Assembly (NCBI GenBank): GCA_963797565.1
Contig: CAWCPM010000003.1
Location: forward strand, 55,355 to 119,354
Length of the DNA stretch: 64,000 nucleotides
DNA from: JAICYJ01 sp963797565
GTDB taxonomy: Bacteria; Actinomycetota; Thermoleophilia; Gaiellales; JAICJC01
Reading direction: 5' to 3'
In this document: piece after piece, positions 34,217-43,372 of the stretch
How positions within the stretch are numbered: position 1 is the stretch's first letter
How the letters are laid out: every line of letters starts with the position of its first letter
Notes under the pieces: generated by a model
What the model saw: only the letters and a program-made list of their open reading frames with translations
What the model was told of the DNA's origin: nothing
Database searches by the model: none
Translations under genes and position numbers: made by a program

Positions 34217-35505
34217 TCGGCGGCGAGCGGATTCAGCAGGAAGCCGGTCGCGAGCTTGGGGAAGAAGTAGGTCGACTTCTGCGGCATCACGCGCCCGGCC
34301 GCCGCCACCGCCTGCACCTGCTCGACCGTGGGCGCGCGCAGCAGGAAGGCGCTGCCGGCCTCGCCCGAATCGACCATGGCCGTGGCCGTCTCCAGGCCAC
34401 GCACGTAACGCACCTGGTCGGTGGTCAGGAACTGGTCGCCGTCCAGGCCCAGCAGCGGCGCCAGCACCAGCGCCTCGAGCACGGCCGCGTCGATGGCGCG
34501 CAGCGCCTTGGGTGCGCCCGGCATCGCCATCATCACGGTGCTCGTGTCCTTCACCTGTGCGATCAGCGCCGGCCGGTCGTTGCCACGCCACAGCGCGAAG
34601 GCGACCGTGGCCGGATCGATCGCGTTCAGCTCCGACTCGACCTGGGCGGGCGCCGTGCCGGCCGGCAGCTCGCGCACGGCGAAGGCGGCCAGGAAGCGTG
34701 GGTCGACGTCACGCTGCGCCATCACAACACGGTGGGTGGGATAGATGGCCAGCCCCTCGCCGTGCAGGTTGGCGAGGTACATCAGCACGAAGTCGTAGGG
34801 CTGGTCGCCGGCCGGGTCGCCGTCGCGCTCGCGCTGCTCGTCCCGGTAGGCCAGTGCCGTCTCGTAGCGGTGATGGCCGTCGGCGATCAGGATCTCGCGG
34901 TCGCTGAGCGCCGCCTGCGCGGCCGCGACCGCCTCCGGACCCTCCACGCGCCAGAAGCGGTGCTGGGTGTCGTCGCCGTCGGTGGCCTGCATGTCGGGCG
35001 GGCGATCGGCGGCGGGTGCCAGCGCGGCGCGGGGCCGGCCGTCCGGGTCGTCGTAGAGCGCGAAGATCGGCGAGGTGTTGGTGCGGGTGGCGCGCAGCAG
35101 GTCGAGCCGCCCCTGCCGGGCGTGCGCGTGCGTGCGCTCGTGAGGACGCACACGGCCCTCCTCGTACGGGGACAGCCGCACCGCCGCGAAGAACCCGGCG
35201 CGGCTGCGGTCGACGCCGTCCGGCCCGGTGAACCGTTGCTCGTGCCACCACAGCGACGGCTCGGCATCGCGGATCAGCACGCCGTCACGCCGCCACTCGT
35301 GCAGCAGCTGCGCGGCGGTCTGGGCCGTGTCGGGCAGCTCCAGCCGCACGACGTTGTGGTCGTTGCGGCGCAGCAGCGCCTCGCGGTCGGCCGGCGAGAT
35401 CACGTCGTAGGGCGGCGCGACGACCTCGTCCAGCGGGAAGCGATCGGCGTCGTAGCGCAGCGCTCGCAGCGGCTCCAGGGCGGTGCCTGTGACGGTGTCG
35501 GTCAT
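34213..35505 (-). CDS. DUF1015 family protein
   Basis: 430 aa, full length for DUF1015: an N-terminal RYDADRFPLDEVVAPPYDVISPADREALLRR (about 16-46), then HNVVRLELP, a central ILIADGHHRYETALAYRDE motif and C-terminal MPQKSTYFFPKLATGFLLNPL. The family is widespread in bacteria with no assignment I can support here. TAGACT lies 11 nt before its ATG. It is divergent from the YhaM-like gene and overlaps the downstream phosphatase. Confidence 0.88.
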   Translation of the reverse strand: MTDTVTGTALEPLRALRYDADRFPLDEVVAPPYDVISPADREALLRRNDHNVVRLELPDTAQTAAQLLHEWRRDGVLIRDAEPSLWWHEQRFTGPDGVDRSRAGFFAAVRLSPYEEGRVRPHERTHAHARQGRLDLLRATRTNTSPIFALYDDPDGRPRAALAPAADRPPDMQATDGDDTQHRFWRVEGPEAVAAAQAALSDREILIADGHHRYETALAYRDEQRERDGDPAGDQPYDFVLMYLANLHGEGLAIYPTHRVVMAQRDVDPRFLAAFAVRELPAGTAPAQVESELNAIDPATVAFALWRGNDRPALIAQVKDTSTVMMAMPGAPKALRAIDAAVLEALVLAPLLGLDGDQFLTTDQVRYVRGLETATAMVDSGEAGSAFLLRAPTVEQVQAVAAAGRVMPQKSTYFFPKLATGFLLNPLAAE

Positions 35506-35516
35506 CGCTGCCGGTC

Positions 35517-35522
35517 AGTCTA
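35517..35522 (-). promoter_or_regulatory. -10 element TAGACT for DUF1015
   Basis: TAGACT on the minus strand, 11 nt before ATG 35505, implying a leader of a few bases at most. Confidence 0.4.
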
Positions 35523-35542
35523 GTCGCGCCCGGCCGGTGGAA

Positions 35543-35548
35543 TAGACT
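35543..35548 (+). promoter_or_regulatory. -10 element TAGACT, leaderless YhaM-like gene
   Basis: TAGACT ends 9 nt before ATG 35558. The identical hexamer serves the divergent DUF1015 gene; the two are 20 bp apart. Confidence 0.5.
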
Positions 35549-35557
35549 CACCCGGAG

Positions 35558-36403
35558 ATGGCCGAAGGCACCTACGTATCCGAGCTCGAGGAAGGTGCTC
35601 TGGTCGAAGCCACGTTCGCGGTGCAGCGCAAGCGCCGGCGACGCACCCGCAACGGTGACGCGTTCCTGTCGCTGGAGCTGGCCGACCGCACCGGCCGCGT
35701 CCCGGCGGTGGTCTGGAACGACGTCAACGTGCTCGGCGCGCGGTTCGACGAGGGCGACACGGTGCGCGTGCTGGGTCGCGTCGAGAGCTACGACGGCCGG
35801 CCGCAGATCGCGGTCCGCGACGTCGAGCGGCTCGAGCAGGGAGACGCGCTCGAGCTGGTGCCGGGCGCGCGCCGTGACGCGGAGACGCTGGACGGCATGG
35901 TCGAGTTCCTGGCCGCGGAGATCCACGACCCCGGCCTGTCCGCGCTGGTGGCACGGTTCCTGGAGAACGGGCGCTTCCGGGAGCGGTTCCGCACGGCGCC
36001 GGCCTCGGAGCAGCACCACTCGTATGCGGGCGGCCTGCTCGAGCACACGGTGGCGGTGGCGGCGCTGTGCCGGGAGGCCGGTCAGATGCATCCGCGCCTG
36101 AACGGCGACCTGCTGCTGGCGGCGGCGCTGCTGCACGACGTCGGGCGGACGGAGACGTTCCGTCAGGGCGTCACGATCGCGGTCAGCGACGAGGGCCGGC
36201 TGATCGGCCACGTCCTGGCCGGCGTGCGCATGATCGACGGCGTGGCCCGCGAGGTCGGGCTGGACGAGCCGGTGTTGCTGCCGCTGCTGGGAGCCGTCGC
36301 CAGCCACCACGGCCCGCTCGAGGGCCGGCGGCTGGAGACGCCGGAGGCGGTCTGCCTGTACCAGGCGAACCAGCTGGACGCGCGCGTCGCCGAGTCGCTG
36401 TAG
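35558..36403 (+). CDS. OB-fold + HD-domain nuclease, YhaM-like
   Basis: 281 aa. An N-terminal OB-fold (about 15-95, FLSLELADRTGRVPAVVWND) is followed by an HD phosphohydrolase domain with EHTVAVAALC, the metal motif LLHDVGRTETF and SHHGPLEG. This is the plan of the 3'-5' exoribonuclease YhaM. Nuclease activity on RNA/DNA 3' ends is inferred from that family. Probably leaderless; the methyltransferase gene begins 20 nt later with its own -10 box. Confidence 0.85.
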   Translation: MAEGTYVSELEEGALVEATFAVQRKRRRRTRNGDAFLSLELADRTGRVPAVVWNDVNVLGARFDEGDTVRVLGRVESYDGRPQIAVRDVERLEQGDALELVPGARRDAETLDGMVEFLAAEIHDPGLSALVARFLENGRFRERFRTAPASEQHHSYAGGLLEHTVAVAALCREAGQMHPRLNGDLLLAAALLHDVGRTETFRQGVTIAVSDEGRLIGHVLAGVRMIDGVAREVGLDEPVLLPLLGAVASHHGPLEGRRLETPEAVCLYQANQLDARVAESL

Positions 36404-36409
36404 CGCGGC

Positions 36410-36415
36410 TACGAT
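36410..36415 (+). promoter_or_regulatory. -10 element TACGAT, leaderless spacing
   Basis: TACGAT ends 7 nt before ATG 36423, just after the YhaM-like stop. Confidence 0.45.
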
Positions 36416-36422
36416 CGCCGGG

Positions 36423-37033
36423 ATGCTCGAGTACTACGACCGCCGCGCGCCCGAGTACGACCAGTGGTACATGGGCACCGGCCTGTTCGCCCAGCGTGAC
36501 CGCCCCGGCTGGCACGAGGAGGTGCGCGACCTGTGCGCGGCGGTGGCCGCGCTGCCGGCCGCCACGACGCTTGACGTCGCCTGCGGCACCGGGTTCCTGA
36601 CGCGACACCTGCGAGGTGCCGTGACCGGGCTCGACCAGAGCGCGCCATGCTCGAGATCGCACGCGAGCGGATCCCAGGCGGGCGCGTTGTCCAGGGAGAC
36701 GCGGTGCCGCTGCCGTTCGCGGACGGCAGCTTCGACAGGGTCTTCACCGGCCACTTCTACGGGCACCTGCGCGCCGGCGAGCGCGAGCGGTTCGTCGCCG
36801 ACGCCCTGCGGGTGGCGGGGCAGCTTGTCGTGGTCGACTCCCACGTGCGCCCGGATCACGACTCCGAGGAGGACCAGGAGCGGACGCTCAACGACGGCTC
36901 CGTGCACAGGGTCTACAAGCGCTACTTCACCGGCGGCGGGCTGGCGGCGGAGCTTGCCGGCGAGGTGCTGCACGACGGCGACTGGTTCGTGATGGTGCGG
37001 GTCAGCGCGCCGACATCCGCTCCATCAGCCTGA
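36423..37033 (+). CDS. Class I SAM-dependent methyltransferase, frame interrupted by a missing base
   Basis: Small-molecule methyltransferase of about 203 residues. The first frame has MLEYYDRRAPEYDQWY and the SAM motif TTLDVACGTGFLTRHL. The second, from ATG 36647, has MLEIARERIPGGRVVQGDA and LPFADGSFDRVFTGHFYGHL. The join near 36641-36646 needs one added base (or two removed) to give GLDQSA-x-MLEIARER. The span is 3n+2, the only apparent deletion among the frame breaks here. The 3' end overlaps the convergent TetR gene by 32 bp. Confidence 0.8.
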
Positions 37034-37586
37034 TTGCCTCGGCGCTGGTGAGGCCCTGCTGCCGCACCAGCGAGGCCCACGTCTCGAACGCGACGGCGTG
37101 GCCGAGCGCGGCGCGAGCCCGCCGTCGGGCGGCGCCGCGCTCGGGCCGGCCGGCGAGCAGCACATCAGCAGCAGCGTCCAGGTAGCCCGGCAGCCGGAAC
37201 TGCGACTGCACAGCCGGGACGACCGGCAGGTCGCGGATCAGCAGCTCCAGCATCTGCTGGGTGCGCCCGTACCACGCGTACAGCTCCGCCAGCGCGACGG
37301 CCAGCCGGGCGGCCGGGTCGCGGATGGCCGCCCAGGCGGCCAGGTCGGGAGGCTCATTCTGCGCCCTCCAGTGCGCCGAGCAGGCGGCGAACAGAGCCTC
37401 CTCGTCCGGGAAGTGCCGGTAGACGGTTGCGCGCTGGACATCCGCGCGCTGGGCAATGGCGCTGATGGTGGTGCGGGCCGGGCCCAGGGACCCGTGCAGC
37501 TCCATCGCGGCCTCGGTGATCCGCTCGCGCGTCTGCTGCTCGAGCTCGGCTCGCCTGGTCTTGGTGTAAGGGCGGGGGCTGGTCAT
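37002..37586 (-). CDS. TetR/AcrR family repressor
   Basis: 194 aa from ATG 37586, chosen over the in-frame 37628 because the latter would place the operator inside the gene. The N-terminal helix-turn-helix is clear (ITEAAMELHGSLGPARTTISAIAQRADVQRATVYRHFPDEEALF), followed by an all-helical ligand domain. It is divergent from a cupin gene, with a perfect TTGAACA/TGTTCAA inverted repeat between them, so self-regulation plus control of the cupin is likely. The ligand is unknown. Confidence 0.88.
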   Translation of the reverse strand: MTSPRPYTKTRRAELEQQTRERITEAAMELHGSLGPARTTISAIAQRADVQRATVYRHFPDEEALFAACSAHWRAQNEPPDLAAWAAIRDPAARLAVALAELYAWYGRTQQMLELLIRDLPVVPAVQSQFRLPGYLDAAADVLLAGRPERGAARRRARAALGHAVAFETWASLVRQQGLTSAEAIRLMERMSAR

Positions 37587-37610
37587 CCTCGTGTCCGTGT
37601 GGTATGTTCG

Positions 37611-37628
37611 TTGAACACCACTGTTCAA
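37611..37628. promoter_or_regulatory. Probable TetR operator
   Basis: TTGAACA-CCAC-TGTTCAA, perfect 7-bp arms with a 4-bp spacer, in the 56-bp region between the TetR gene and the divergent cupin. A TATGTT -10-like box at 37603-37608 for the cupin places the operator over the transcription start. Confidence 0.6.
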
Positions 37629-37642
37629 TGGAAGGTTACACG

Positions 37643-38182
37643 ATGACGCAGACTACCGACACCCTCCGCCGCTTCGACGCATCCCAGGGCCCGCGCAAGT
37701 TGGGCCCGGCCGACGGCCTCTACGCAGAGCTGGGCGGCTGCGGCGCTCGCTTCATGATCTGGGGCGAGGAGTCGGGCGGCGGCTTCTCGCTGGTGGAGCA
37801 CCCGATCCCGCCCCGCTCGCTGTGCGCGCCGCTGCACCGGCATGACGGCGTCGACGAGTGGAGCTACGTGCTCGAGGGCCGGATGGGCGCGCTGCTGGGC
37901 GACGACGTGATCCACGCCGAGGTCGGCGACCTCGCGTTCAAGCCCCGCGACCAATGGCACACGTTCTGGAACGCCGGCGACACGCCCTGCCGGATCCTGG
38001 AGATCATCTCGCCGGCCGGGTTCGAGCACTTCTTCCGCGAGCTGGCCGAGCGCATCGAGCGAGGCGAGACCGACATGTCGGATCTTTCTCCAAAGTACGG
38101 CATCGAGTTCGACATGGAGAGCGTGCCGCGGATCTGCGAGCAGCACGGCCTCACGCATCCGATGCTGCGGCAGGGCGACTAG
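37643..38182 (+). CDS. Cupin-domain protein under TetR control
   Basis: 179 aa from ATG 37643 (GAAGG ribosome site), preferred over the in-frame ATG at 37604 that would include the operator. Both cupin motifs are well formed: LHRHDGVDEWSYVLEG (HxH...E) and GDLAFKPRDQWHTFWNAG (PxxxxH). The single domain with intact ligands suggests a metal-binding enzyme or sensor. No substrate can be assigned. Confidence 0.82.
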   Translation: MTQTTDTLRRFDASQGPRKLGPADGLYAELGGCGARFMIWGEESGGGFSLVEHPIPPRSLCAPLHRHDGVDEWSYVLEGRMGALLGDDVIHAEVGDLAFKPRDQWHTFWNAGDTPCRILEIISPAGFEHFFRELAERIERGETDMSDLSPKYGIEFDMESVPRICEQHGLTHPMLRQGD

Positions 38183-38198
38183 GCCTGCGCACTTGGAG

Positions 38199-38204
38199 TA
38201 GCAT
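38199..38204 (+). promoter_or_regulatory. -10 element TAGCAT, leaderless spacing
   Basis: TAGCAT ends 6 nt before ATG 38211. Confidence 0.45.
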
Positions 38205-38210
38205 CGGGGC

Positions 38211-38492
38211 ATGGCAATCAAGCTGCACAGGTGTTCGGCGATGTTCGTGAAGGGCCCTCATCCCTGCTGGGCCGCCCAGCACGCGCTTGACGAGGCCGGC
38301 ATCGAGTACGAGCTGGTCAAGCACGCGCCCGTGCGGTTTCTGCGCGGCGACCTCAAGAAGCAGACCGGCGTGCAGAAGCTGCCGCTGGTCGAGTTCGAGG
38401 ACGGCACCTTTCTGCGCGACTCGAAGGTGATCGCCCAGCAGGCCCAGGCCGGCTCGCTGCACGGGCCGGGCGAGTCCGTCCCGCTCAGCTGA
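38211..38492 (+). CDS. Glutathione S-transferase N-terminal-like thioredoxin-fold protein
   Basis: 93 aa comprising only the thioredoxin-like half of a GST: IKLHRCSAMFVKGPHPCWAAQHALDEAGIEYELV, then the cis-proline QKLPLVEFEDGTFLRDSKVIAQ. No C-terminal helical domain follows before the stop, so it is a stand-alone glutaredoxin/GST_N-type protein. The spaced cysteines are not an adjacent CxxC. Function unknown. Confidence 0.75.
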   Translation: MAIKLHRCSAMFVKGPHPCWAAQHALDEAGIEYELVKHAPVRFLRGDLKKQTGVQKLPLVEFEDGTFLRDSKVIAQQAQAGSLHGPGESVPLS

Positions 38493-38778
38493 CGCCCTCG
38501 TCACACCCGCGTCACAGGTCGTGACACGGGTCGGGCTCAGAGCCCGACTCGGCCCTCGACAGACCCTCGTGACATCACCGCAGCATGTCGTGATCTGCGC
38601 GTATCACCGGTTTGGCTTGAACGCTGGGTCGCGCCCCGGATCGGGGTTTGACTACGACCCGGCTGCCGTTTGCGGTCCGCCCCAGAGTCGTTGCATGTCG
38701 TTGCAGAATCGGCGCGAAGCGCGGCCGATCGGGCGGGTGGCGGATCGTTGCGTTGCCGTGACAGCTCGGCCGCGAGGC
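38493..38778. other. Convergent intergenic region with no gene seen
   Basis: 286 nt between two convergent genes. It holds one strong hairpin (38530-38548) and an otherwise unremarkable sequence with lower coding character; no conserved ORF or tRNA-like fold was seen. Confidence 0.5.
38530..38548. terminator. Hairpin, candidate bidirectional terminator
   Basis: GTCGGGCT-CAG-AGCCCGAC, a perfect 8-bp stem with 3-nt loop located between convergent stops. No T-tract follows on either side, common for high-GC actinobacterial terminators. Confidence 0.5.
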
Positions 38779-39822
38779 TCAGACGTTGAAGCGCACGTTC
38801 AGTACGTCGCCGTCCTTGACGACGTAGTCGCGGCCCTCCACGCGCACCCAGCCGCGGCGCTTGGCCTCGGTCTCGCCGCCCGCCTCCACCAGCTTGTCCC
38901 ACTCGATCACCTCGGCCCGGATGAACCCGCGGGCAAGGTCGGTGTGGATCTTGCCGGCCGCCTCCTGCGCGTTCTGGCCGCGGCGGATCGTCCACGCCCG
39001 CGACTCCTTCTCGCCTGACGTGAAGAACGGGATCAGGTCGAGGGCCGCGTAGGCGGCCAGGCTCACCTCCTCGAGCGCCGGCCGCTCGATGCCGAGGTCG
39101 TCCAGGAACGCCCGCCGGTCGCCCTCGTCCAGCTCCGCGATCTCGGCCTCGAGCTTGGCGTCAAGCGCGATCGTGTCGATCCCGCGCTCCGCTCCGAACG
39201 CCCGCAGCTCCTCCACCGCCTGCTCGTTGCCGCTCTGGTCAACGTTCGCGATCGTGAGCGCCGGCTTCGCCGTCAACAGGTCGAGCGCATCCGGCAGATC
39301 CAGACCCAGCGAGCGCGCAGGGCGCCCCTGCTCCAACCCGGCCGCCAGCTCGAGGAGCAGCTCCTGCTCGGCCACGATCGCACGCTCGCCCGACTTGGCC
39401 GTCTTGGCCACGCGCTCCAACCGGCGCGCCACCGCCGCCTGGTCGGCGAACACCAGCTCCAGCTCGATCGTCTCGGCGTCGTCCAGCGGATTCACCCGCC
39501 CCGACGGGTGCGCCACCTGATCGTCGTGGAAGCAGCGCACCACCAGCACCACCGCATCGGTCGTGCGCATGTGCGCGAGCAGCTCGCCGCCCAGCTCCTC
39601 ACCGCGCCTGGCGCCACGTACCAGCCGCGTCAGGTCGCTCACCTCCAGCGTCGCCGCCACCATCCGCTTCGACTCGGACACGCGCGCCAGCTCAGCCAGG
39701 CGCGGGTCGTGCACGTCGGCGATGCCCTGCCCGGCATCGGCCGCGACCGACGTCCCGCACAGGCAGCGCAGGGTCGTCGTCACGCCCGACCACTGCAGAC
39801 CGAGCAGCCCCAGGCCTGCCAT
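38779..39822 (-). CDS. YchF/OLA1-like protein with degenerate GTPase site
   Basis: 347 aa. The middle and C-terminus are plainly YchF: DAVVLVVRCFHDDQVAHPSGRVNPLDDAETI, a helical insert, the DUF933/TGS region (LIPFFTSGEKESRAWTI, DLARGFIRAEVIEWDKL, KDGDVLNVRFNV). But the N-terminus reads GLQWSGVTTTL (8-18) where YchF has a GxxxxGK[ST] P-loop; the lysine is V14. The following DxAGLVxGA switch reads DLTRLVRGA. Nucleotide hydrolysis by the normal route therefore looks unlikely. It ends a minus-strand operon with the VOC epimerase and a 69-aa protein. Confidence 0.85.
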   Translation of the reverse strand: MAGLGLLGLQWSGVTTTLRCLCGTSVAADAGQGIADVHDPRLAELARVSESKRMVAATLEVSDLTRLVRGARRGEELGGELLAHMRTTDAVVLVVRCFHDDQVAHPSGRVNPLDDAETIELELVFADQAAVARRLERVAKTAKSGERAIVAEQELLLELAAGLEQGRPARSLGLDLPDALDLLTAKPALTIANVDQSGNEQAVEELRAFGAERGIDTIALDAKLEAEIAELDEGDRRAFLDDLGIERPALEEVSLAAYAALDLIPFFTSGEKESRAWTIRRGQNAQEAAGKIHTDLARGFIRAEVIEWDKLVEAGGETEAKRRGWVRVEGRDYVVKDGDVLNVRFNV

Positions 39823-39836
39823 CTACGGCGCTCCGA

Positions 39837-40046
39837 TCAGAACCCGACCCGGCTCACGTGTGCTTCGCGGCGCACGTAGCAGATCTTCGAGATGTCGACG
39901 TGGTGGTCGGTGTCCTCGGCGTTGAAGCTGACCATGCCGCGGCCCGCGGCCAGCGCCGACTCGACCTTGGCCCACTCCGCGTCGGCCACCTTCGCGCTGA
40001 TGATGAGGCCACCGTCGAACCCGATCTCGACCCGCGATTCAGCCAT
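39837..40046 (-). CDS. Small conserved-looking protein, unknown function
   Basis: 69 aa, a compact alternating strand-helix-strand sequence (SRVEIGFDGGLIISAKVADAEWAKVESAL, then VSFNAEDTDHHVDISKICYV). It vaguely recalls small DUF3107-type actinobacterial proteins, but I cannot confirm this. Its ATG overlaps the epimerase stop by 8 nt and its stop is 14 nt before the YchF-like ATG, so all three are one operon. Confidence 0.6.
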   Translation of the reverse strand: MAESRVEIGFDGGLIISAKVADAEWAKVESALAAGRGMVSFNAEDTDHHVDISKICYVRREAHVSRVGF

Positions 40047-40464
40047 GCCCGTTCCCTTCGTTCGCTGGTTGCACGAGTTCCACCAGCACGCCGTGCACGC
40101 TGTGCGGATGGATGAACGCCACGCGCAGCCCGAACAGGCCCACGCGCGGCTGCTGGTCGATCAGCTCGGCGCCGGCGGCGGCGGCATCGGCCAGGGCCTG
40201 CTCGATATCGTCGACGCGCAGCGCCATGTGGTGCATGCCGGGGCCGCGGTTCTGCAGGAACTTGCCGACGGGGGTGTCGTCGCCCAGCGGCCGCAGCAGC
40301 TCGACTCGTCCGTCGCCCAGCAGCATCGTGGCCGCCTCCACCCCCTGATCGGGCACCGTCTCGCGGTGCTCGAGCACACCTCCCAGCAGCTGCTGGTAGT
40401 CGGCGATGGCTGCGTCCAGGTCGTCGACAGCATGCCCGATATGATGAATCGTCTGTGCGCGCAC
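40039..40464 (-). CDS. mce: Methylmalonyl-CoA epimerase-like VOC protein
   Basis: 141-aa vicinal-oxygen-chelate protein. Metal-ligand positions are visible: IHHIGHAVDDLDAAI (first His), GMHHMALRVDDI (second His) and a C-terminal VLVELVQP glutamate. The overall pattern matches methylmalonyl-CoA epimerase, which interconverts (R)- and (S)-methylmalonyl-CoA in propionyl-CoA metabolism; a glyoxalase-like enzyme is the alternative. GTG 40464 is preceded by TAGGAT at leaderless spacing. Confidence 0.82.
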   Translation of the reverse strand: MRAQTIHHIGHAVDDLDAAIADYQQLLGGVLEHRETVPDQGVEAATMLLGDGRVELLRPLGDDTPVGKFLQNRGPGMHHMALRVDDIEQALADAAAAGAELIDQQPRVGLFGLRVAFIHPHSVHGVLVELVQPANEGNGHG

Positions 40465-40473
40465 TGCGCACGG

Positions 40474-40479
40474 ATCCTA
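40474..40479 (-). promoter_or_regulatory. -10 element TAGGAT, leaderless epimerase operon
   Basis: TAGGAT on the minus strand ends 9 nt before GTG 40464. Confidence 0.5.
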
Positions 40480-40519
40480 GTGGGTCATATACGCAGAACG
40501 AGCGGCAAACGGAGGATGC

Positions 40520-40905
40520 ATGGGCTTCCTGGACAACATCAAGCAGCAGGCGACCGACCTGGCGACCACCGTCGTCGAGAAGACCAGCGACACGGCCAAG
40601 ACGGGTCAGCTGCAGATGCAGCTGCGCAGCCTCAAGGGCGAGGAGAAGGAGGCGCTTGCCGACCTCGGCGCCGCCATGATCGCGCTGGGCGAGACGCCCG
40701 ACTCGCTGGCCGACCAGACGGCCAAGGTGCATGAGCTTCGCGACAAGGTCTCGGCCAAGGAGCAGGAGATCGCCGACGTGCGGCAGGCCGACGGTGCCGC
40801 CGCTGACGCGTCCAGCGAGACCGTCGAGAGCGAGGCCGAGGAGGTCGCGGACACGCCGCCGGCCGCGCCTGCGGACGGTGCGGCGCCCGACGACGCACCC
40901 GCCGG

Positions 40906-40909
<4 letters not shown>
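40520..40909 (+). CDS. Coiled-coil protein with acidic Ala/Pro tail
   Basis: 129 aa with no family recognised. Residues 1-90 are predicted helical with a coiled-coil pattern (LRSLKGEEKEALADLGAAMIALGE, ADQTAKVHELRDKVSAKEQEIADV); the rest is an acidic Ala/Pro-rich tail. GGAGG 5 nt before ATG 40520 is one of the clearer ribosome sites. The 3' end overlaps convergent ftsH by 4 bp. Confidence 0.65.
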
Positions 40910-42489
<1,580 letters not shown>

Positions 42490-42499
42490 AGGTCCGTCC

Positions 42500-42505
42500 A
42501 GATTA
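42500..42505 (-). promoter_or_regulatory. -10 element TAATCT for ftsH
   Basis: TAATCT on the minus strand ends 10 nt before ATG 42489, leaving little or no leader. Confidence 0.45.
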
Positions 42506-43351
42506 CCGCGTATTGCACGGTCTGCAAAATCCGGCGGCTAGATGACTTAGCGGCTCGGCGCCCTCCAGGCGCAGCACCTCATGCAGCGCGGCCTGCGCCA
42601 CCTCGAGCTCCTGCGCGGTCGGCTCGCGCGTTGCCGCGATCCGCTGCAGCTCGTAGCCGGGCCACCGCAGGGCGCGCGAGACCGGGTTGTCGTGGTGGCG
42701 GGTCATCCAGCCGAACACCTCTGTGGCGGCACCGATCGCAGCCACTCCGGCAACGAGCCGGGCCGGCCCGCGCCGCGCCGCCGGCAACCGGTTCACGAGC
42801 ACGTTTCCGACCACGGTGGCGGCCAAGCATCGGCCCCACCATGTGCGACCCGCAGCGGTCATGCTCCTTCGTGGCCTGCTCGGCGGCCTGACCGTGCTCG
42901 TAGCCGCCGATGGCCTTGTGCTCGGCGCCGTGATACCCGGCCACCTGCGAGCCGCGCAGCGAGGCCATGGCCGGCACCAGCGCCAGTGATGCGCCCAGCA
43001 GCTCGGCCGTCAGCGGCGACAGCCGGCTGCCGCGGATCGCGCGGGACAAGAACCACGGTGGCGCCCAGCGCGGCCGCGCTGCCGGCGCCCTCGACCGGTA
43101 GCCGTGCCTCGGGCAGCCTGCGCCGCATCATCGGCAGCAGGTATCCCATCTCGGCCATGCGCAACACGCCGCGGACGCCGGGCACGGCCAGCAGGCCCTG
43201 CGGGCAGCTCCGGCTTTCGGCCCGAGGCCAGGCGCAACTCGCCCTCCGGAGTCCGTACCGCCGCCGCCCAGTGGTCGAGGCTGTGCACGAAGATGCCGTT
43301 GCGCAACGCCATGCCGCCCAGTCGCACCGTTTCTCTGGCTGTCGTGCCCAC
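42503..43351 (-). CDS. DUF1385 (YqhQ-like) membrane protein, interrupted by three extra bases
   Basis: Four frame segments together give one DUF1385 protein of about 281 aa: VRLGGMALRNGIFVHSLDHW; then QGLLAVPGVRGVLRMAEMGY; then LGASLALVPAMASLRGSQVAGYHGAEHKAIGGYE with CGSHMVGPML; then VVGNVLVNRLP, VFGWMTRHHDNPVSRALRWPG. Each join needs one base removed, near 43203, 43049 and 42825. The span is an exact multiple of three, as three insertions would give. GTG 43351 has TACACT 6 nt upstream. Family function is uncertain (putative metal-dependent membrane enzyme). Confidence 0.8.
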
Positions 43352-43357
43352 GTTCTC

Positions 43358-43367
43358 AGTGTAGCCT
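43358..43367. promoter_or_regulatory. Overlapping divergent -10 elements for DUF1385 and rarA
   Basis: AGTGTAGCCT contains TACACT on the minus strand (43358-43363) and TAGCCT on the plus strand (43362-43367), sharing two base pairs. Start codons are 6 and 5 nt away, so both messages would be leaderless and the two promoters should exclude each other. Confidence 0.5.
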
Positions 43368-43372
43368 GCAGC

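Noticed and set aside
18620..36660. CTCGAG sites as the common cause of the frame breaks
   Set aside because: CTCGAG occurs near some breaks (nuoH, 27180, 36650) but is very frequent in the window and absent at others, so the association is not supported.
38493..38778. Small RNA or tRNA in the convergent gap
   Set aside because: Only a terminator-like hairpin is recognisable; there is no cloverleaf and no promoter-like element pointing into the gap.
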